This document shows positions 58,610-64,000 of a stretch of DNA of 64,000 nucleotides, piece after piece. The stretch is from the NCBI GenBank assembly GCA_030161315.1, contig BSQW01000005.1:43802274-43866273 (forward strand), in the 5' to 3' direction. Made by a program: the position numbers and the translations under genes. Below the pieces are notes generated by a model. That model saw only the letters and a program-made list of their open reading frames with translations. It made no database searches and was not told the DNA's origin. The stretch is from Eutrema japonicum. Its lineage: Eukaryota; Streptophyta; Magnoliopsida; Brassicales; Brassicaceae. Each line of letters begins with the position of its first letter. Positions within the stretch are counted from its first letter, which is position 1.

Positions 58610-58958
58610 CTGTCAGTCAACCCCATTGAACAAAAATATATATAGGAAACATCTAAAAGAACATTAATCAATAATCTTTATCAAACAAAAAAAAACACAT
58701 AAATGAATAATAATTTGAATACGTGAAAGCAAATAGAACAGTTTATCCATCAATTAAACCTAATAAAAAAATGTTAACCATGATATAAAGTTTGAAAGAG
58801 AAAAACTAATAAGACTTGGAAAAGTAGGAACGTTTATACAATAGTCTGATCATTTTCAACGTAATCTAATTCTGATACTAATTTTGTCTTTTTTTCTTTT
58901 TCTTGTTATATAATTAAGCTTTAATTTGGTACAAGACGATAATTCAAGAGAAAAACTC

Positions 58959-59955
58959 TTAACGAAAACCGGTATGACTGTTCCTTAAATTTCGAGATGG
59001 ACAACCTCTAAACCATTGACGTGGTGAAGCTTTTATCAATCTCCGATCTTTCGAGGAAGATGACGATGAAGAAGAAGAAGAGCTCAACCTGTAACCCTCA
59101 GACTCCTCAAATCTCTCCAGTTCACCACAAGAACTTGAATCACCGTCACGAGCATTATTATAATCTGGTATATATATTGATCATACGTGCAAATGTTCAT
59201 ATAAGAGAATTTATTCACATAGATTTTTAACAAGTATACAACTTTACAGATATGTTATTTCTTGATATGCAAGATTTATTGACTAAAATACAATTCTGCA
59301 ATTTCTATATGTGATTCGGATTCCGCATTTTAAGAGGATTAATGAAAAGGAATAAAATGCAACCTAATAATTTGTTTAATGACTCCGCTTTTCCATTTCG
59401 CATTTTGTTCTAACACATTCCTTCATTTCATATGGCTATAAGTCAAAACCTAGATTGAAAAATCAATATTCTATATATCTTGCTAATTATCCATGTGATA
59501 AAGAAATACTACAAACCAATATATAAAAGTTGTCATAAAAAAAAACGTAACGCTCAACTACCTCGACTAAGCATGTTTTGGCTTGACCATTTAGAGAAAC
59601 ATCTCTTACGAAGATTCTTCCATTTCCAAAGCTTAAGATTTGCCGGAAAAAGAGAATGTTTGTTAGATTCTCCGAGGGAGAGTTTAGTGAAGCTACGGCT
59701 GAGAAGCGCCGGAGGAGGAGTAATCGGAGGAACGATTTCTTCCGGCGGTGGAATGATCGGAGTTCCTGGCTGCATCTCCCACTTGAAAGGAACTCCGTCG
59801 TCGAGACTCCGATGATGGTAATAGTAGAAGATTCTAGAAGAAATTCCGACCGATGAGTTTCTTGAGATCTCTGATCCTCTCTTGCATAAATGATCTTCCA
59901 TCAACAATAACGAAGTCTTTGGTGTTGGAGCTGTGCTATTCTGTTCTTGATTCAT
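58959..59955 (-). CDS. DUF688-type protein, two exons
   Basis: Exons 59955-59562 and 59164-58959 give 199 codons; phase fits (CGA G|AT). N-terminus MNQEQNSTAPTPKTSLLLM. The motif VPFKWEMQPGTP at about residues 56-67 is the signature of the DUF688 (hydroxyproline-rich-like) plant family; a proline run follows (PPPEEIVPPITPPPA) and then a basic segment (LKLWKWKNLRKRC). Exon 2 is acidic then poly-Ser (RLSSSSSSSSSS) and ends RNSHTGFR. Molecular role unknown in the family. It lies between AIL5 and the At5g57410-like gene, so it is probably the At5g57400 counterpart, but that assignment rests on position. Confidence 0.75.
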
Positions 59956-60189
59956 GATGAATGTTCGTTTGTAGAGATAGAGAGAAGGTATAGAGGAGAA
60001 GTGTGAGGTTTAATATTCTGCTCGATGAATCAGAGAAGTAGGAGATGTGTGAGATTTATGGAGGTGATATACAATGAAAATATGTGTATATATAACTAAG
60101 GAAAGGGAGATGTTTTTCCCGAGAAAATGGGGTTAAGAATGGATATAAATTGATTTTAAGGTTAGAAGAGTTGACTATGTGAATCTTAG

Positions 60190-60335
60190 ACGCATATAAT
60201 ACATGTAACGAATTTGATAATGTGTTATCAAATTTAATAATTAGGGGTTTGACTTTATATTATTAAATTATTAAATTGATAATACATTAATATCAAACTC
60301 GTTACATGTAATATATATGCGTCTAAGATTTGCTT
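60190..60335. mobile_element. Hairpin MITE upstream of the DUF688 gene
   Basis: Nearly perfect inverted arms of about 65 bp: AATCTTAGACGCATATAATA on the left and its complement TATATATGCGTCTAAGATT on the right, both followed inward by ACATGTAACGA. It lies 240 bp upstream of the start codon. Confidence 0.7.
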
Positions 60336-61010
60336 GTGCAGGAGAAGAAGTAAGTAAGATCAATTTTTATTTCTTATCATTATAACCGGGTTATATATTT
60401 AGAATACATCAAAAATTAATCGAAATAGTTGTAGTTAAGTGGTTTCATCGATTTAGTTGAAGGATAAGACCGATTTTTATTTAATGCACATTTAGTTGTT
60501 GTAGCATATAGCTAGCAAACCCAATATTTATTCTAAATCCAATATCAAACACATTTATTGTATATCTTTTGCCACAAGGAAATACTGCGGTAAATTTTTT
60601 TATAAAGAAAGTTTTAAATGATTTGTTTTTTTTTTTGTTTTGGGAATTATCCAAAGAAAATATTTGAATTCCTTATATGTATATATGTAGTTAGATATTA
60701 AAGGCCTATGTTTACTTTGATATGAAGCGCACGTTAATATAGTCCAAGGACGGTTGATCTATCATATGCGCATGTGAGAGGCAATGAATGACCAATCCCT
60801 TAAGAGACGCCAAACTTTGCGTACTCCTTAATTTCATAAAGAAAATAGATTATTTTCTCGAATCTGTTCTCTTTTAAGTCTTTAACCCATTTGTACGAAC
60901 CATTTCAATAAATCACGCAATTACCACAACTGAGCCTATTATTACGAAACTATAGTTCTAACCTAAAACAAGTTATAATAATCACGAAACCACGCAACCA
61001 AGTAGAGTTA
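60336..61010. other. Intergenic DNA
   Basis: AT-rich upstream sequence of the DUF688 gene. No gene or RNA recognised. Confidence 0.4.
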
Positions 61011-61208
61011 GAGCATCTGCATTGGTTGGCTGTGTCACCTAAAAAACTATTTTTTTTAATTAAATAATTAAGTTTAAAAAAAAATTTTGGATTAATAACA
61101 AATTGCTATGTGTGATTTTGGTGTCTTAATTTTTTTTTGGGTGTCCCTCTTTCTCTTTTTTGTGATTTATTTAATGGAGGGTGTTGAGACACCCCAATTC
61201 ATATGCTC
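61011..61208. mobile_element. MITE, 198 bp, TTA TSD
   Basis: Ends GAGCATCTGCATTGGTTGGC and ...CACCCCAATTCATATGCTC, flanked by TTA on both sides (61008-61010, 61209-61211). Same group as the cluster at 26141-27330. Confidence 0.75.
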
Positions 61209-61418
61209 TTAGGTTGTTATGGTTGCAAAAATAAATTACTAATTATAAGTCTACGTTTGTTTTCTTTTGGCCAATATACTACGTTGGTTAAGTATCAATA
61301 CAGATTTCTGGTTTTGGTTTATGAAATGAAGAAACAAAAAAGTAAATCGAGTTTAAGGGTGAGAAGTTCAAAATTTGAATCGGATTCATAGAAAGTTATT
61401 TCTTTTGTAAATAGTAAA

Positions 61419-62064
61419 TCTCTACAATATTATTTAAGAAGACATTTTTAAAAATGAACTTTGTTTTGTAAATTATTATATAAAATGCCATTATAAATAA
61501 TAAAGAATAATTGAAATAGGAAATGATATAATAGTTTTTTAAAATGATTGATTAGAATATGGAAAGTATATATTTTGCATTAAAGATGTTATTTATTATT
61601 TAATTTCTTAATTATTTTTAATACTATATATTTTAAAATAATAATCAATTCATATTCAAAATCTTGCTATTACAAATGAATTCAAAGAAAAAAAATCTAT
61701 TCAAAATCTTACTAAATTTTTCACTATAATTTATTATATTTTACTTGAATATATATCAAAACAAAAGCTCAAAAATATTTTACTAATTTTATAAAAAAAT
61801 AGACACAAGAATACTATATTTTATTATGGTGCATATTAGAGTTATGTTTTCAAGATTATAATTTTTTTGCGGGTTAACCCGAATAATATGTTAGTTCACT
61901 GCAAAACGGGTTAAATAGACAAATTATTACAAATTGACATATTTATCTATAATCATTAGTTAGTTATATTTTAAAATTCATATAAAAGTAATTTTATTAA
62001 ATTTTAAAACAATTTATTTTTAAAAAATTATTTCGCGCTATAATTAGCACAGGTTAAATCCTAG
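61419..62064 (+). mobile_element. Small non-autonomous Helitron (646 bp)
   Basis: The 5' end TCTCTACAATATTATTTAAG follows an A and matches the usual crucifer Helitron start (TCTCTACTATATTA). The 3' end has a weak hairpin TTCGCGCTATAATTAGCAC, then AATCCTAG followed by T. Confidence 0.65.
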
Positions 62065-62546
62065 TACGATTTAACCAAATTAACACTCCTGATATACATC
62101 ACTAACACCTAGAGCTATAGAATTGCTTTGATCGGTCCAATATTAGATTGGACCGATCAAAACAAGATTGGACCGATCAAAACAATCAAATCACGAAATG
62201 GTTTGATTAGTTTGGCTGGAGCTAGGAACAAAGAACATGGTATCTCTTTGATTTACGGTGTGATTACTTACTTATTAGTAGATAATGATAATGGATACTG
62301 TCACATAAACTACCAATCTTGATTTCACAAACACTAGAGCCGATCATACATATAGTAATAAGATTCGGATATCCCAAAAGAGAAATGATCTCTGATTCTG
62401 ACACAACTAAAAGTGTAATATACATAACTAGATTTCGAAGGAGAAGTTTGTTGATGGTGAATACAATACTAAGACTACATTTTTTTCTTCTTTGTGACGA
62501 ATCTCTTTTAGCAACTTGGATCCATGGTTTTCGAGTTCCGATATTA
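62065..62546. other. 3' flank of the At5g57410-like gene
   Basis: Non-coding. It has a short direct repeat GATTGGACCGATCAAAACAA at about 62140-62185. The right part is the 3' UTR of the minus-strand gene that follows. Confidence 0.5.
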
Positions 62547-64000
62547 TCATACTCCCTGTGAATACATTGTACAAAAATTAAAAGCAACAGTCAAGGATCT
62601 TTAAAAGAAAAAAGAATGTAAAGGAGTCTATATACCTCAGCTTTCAATGGAACTAAGGTTTCCCTGCAACAAGTTTAGTAATTGTTATTTGTTTCGCATT
62701 ATCGTCTTTGTTTAAACCAAAGAACTATGTGCTAGATTCAAAGATAAGATACTGTTACAAATAAATAAAAAGATAGGATAATATACCGTTGCTGCTCTGA
62801 TTTTGGGAGATGTTTAGACATTATGGACTCCTGCAATAGAATAAAATATTATCATATCTTCTAAAACAAAAGTCAAAGACATTTCCAATAAATGCAGTGT
62901 TTCTCTCAAAACATCATAACGTAGAGAATGCGGAAAATATTCTGCTAGCCCTAAGTAAAGGAGATGAGAAGAGAGGACCTGTTCCTGGATTATGCTTCTT
63001 GCCTCGACAAGCTGAGCTTCAAGTTCAAGCTCTCTCTCTGTTGCTTCTGAAGTAACAGATGCTCCTTTAGGTCCATCTTGTAACTGGACCATGCGTTCCT
63101 TTATTTTACGTCCCAAGGGAAATAAGAATAAACAGAGCTAAGAAGTTAGCCATTGATAAAAGATCGGTATTGCATCAATGGATATGCCGGTAATGAAAAC
63201 CTTTATGGAAGCCATCTTAGTGCGCAGACTTTCTTCTATTTGACCTCTACCCATCCGGAAAGGTAGATCAAAGACATCCTGTGTAATGGCTAGTTAGATA
63301 CTGGGCAATCAATTATCTAACATAATAAACTAGAAACATTCAATTATCTAAGATTACAAACAAGACCCATTCAATTATCTAAGATTATTCATACCGTCTT
63401 TCCACCCAGTGGAGATTGTGAAGGATCAGCCTCACGTTTCTCATTGCCAGCCAATGAAGGATTAGCTGACCCGTTTGGAGCATTTAAGAAATCACGCATA
63501 TCTGTCTGCAACAAAACCAAAGGAAAAAACTTTGTTTATGAATAAACATGTTTATATACTGAAGTTAAGCCAAGTGTGAAGAAAGAGCTTACCTGCATGG
63601 ATCGAAGTAATGCTCTTAGATTAGTGTTCTCAGCCATTAATTCTTGGTTTTTCGCTTCATATGCATCCACCTGCAGGGACGATATTATTAAAGAAGTGCC
63701 TTTGAAACTCTGCGTAATGTTTTTGTTTTGTAGTTAGACTCGTACTATCTTTTTGTAGAAGTCAGTATCAGTCTTCTTGCCATTCCAGGTCCCACGCTGC
63801 CTCCCTTCTTTCTATTTAAGTACATCAGATTAACAGTCAGGTGGAGAGTCCAACATTCATCAATAAGGATTGGAAAACCCATATGGTAGTAAAGGACCTG
63901 TAGCAAATTCATAATATCCATTCCTGATCTTGATTCTTTCTTTTTTTCCATTAATACTTGATTCAACCGTTCCTGCGAGAGAAACAAACAAAAAAAGAAA
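62547..64000 (-). CDS. Afadin/alpha-actinin-binding-like coiled-coil protein, C-terminal part
   Basis: Minus-strand exons 63972-63898, 63811-63746, 63670-63593, 63505-63395, 63278-63201, 63098-62979, 62830-62787, 62663-62636 and 62555-62547; the 5' exons lie beyond the window. All junctions keep frame and give 203 residues ending VPLKAEGV. The protein is a run of helices: ERLNQVLMEKKKESRSGMDI, VDAYEAKNQELMAENTNLRA, a Ser/Pro linker, DLPFRMGRGQIEESLRTKMA and ATERELELEAQLVEARSIIQ. This agrees with the At5g57410 family (afadin/alpha-actinin-binding, described as microtubule-associated) and with its place in the gene order. The donor at 63745 reads ATA|GTACGA. No damage seen. Confidence 0.8.

Noticed and set aside
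59021..59230. Plus-strand frame MVKLLSISDLSRK
   Set aside because: It is antisense to exon 2 of the DUF688 gene, whose splice phase fits exactly.

Overview
This is plant nuclear DNA from the mustard family (Brassicaceae). Six host genes lie in the order I know from the lower arm end of Arabidopsis thaliana chromosome 5: ZTL (only its 3' end), a SNRNP27-type U4/U6.U5 snRNP gene (At5g57370), VIN3 (At5g57380), AIL5/PLT5 (At5g57390), a short DUF688-type gene (position of At5g57400) and an afadin/alpha-actinin-binding-like coiled-coil gene (At5g57410, 5' end beyond the window). The encoded proteins differ enough from A. thaliana that this is another crucifer. I rebuilt exon structures by eye from splice sites and phase; every junction given keeps frame unless stated.

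Layout. 1-1542: end of ZTL and a CCGAACC-rich repeat. 1543-9199 (E1) and 9292-17888 (E2): two MuDR-type elements of the VANDAL group, separated by only about 80 bp of host DNA. Each has clear target-site duplications. E2 carries a vanA-type transposase gene, a vanB-type GRF zinc-finger gene and a vanC-type DUF1985 gene; E1 has a broken vanA, a collapsed vanB and an acidic multi-exon vanC-position gene. E2 sits 12 bp upstream of the SNRNP27 start codon, inside its leader. 17912-19500: SNRNP27 and 3' region. 19951-21644: a TTA-flanked MITE that carries exons of solanesyl-diphosphate synthase, ending in a second MITE. 22411-25293: VIN3 (minus), with an evening-element/G-box pair upstream. 26140-31890: MITE cluster, solo LTR, MITEs and a poly(A) retroposon. 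32898-35892: AIL5 (minus). 36-58.6 kb: a TE-expanded gap with a Helitron nested in a Helitron, MITEs, LINE and retroposon fragments, a dead Helitron helicase and a hAT element. 58959-59955: DUF688 gene (minus). 61011-62064: MITE and a small Helitron. 62547-64000: At5g57410-like gene (minus).

The most unusual content is the E1/E2 pair. In Arabidopsis, VANDAL elements encode VANC proteins that reverse DNA methylation on their own family by recognising short non-coding motifs. E1 is filled with copies of YAGTATTAY, the motif I recall for VANC21, while E2 is filled with a different AGTTGT-core motif and encodes its own DUF1985 protein. Two neighbouring elements thus show two separate recognition codes, with much of the motif load placed in introns of the elements' own genes.
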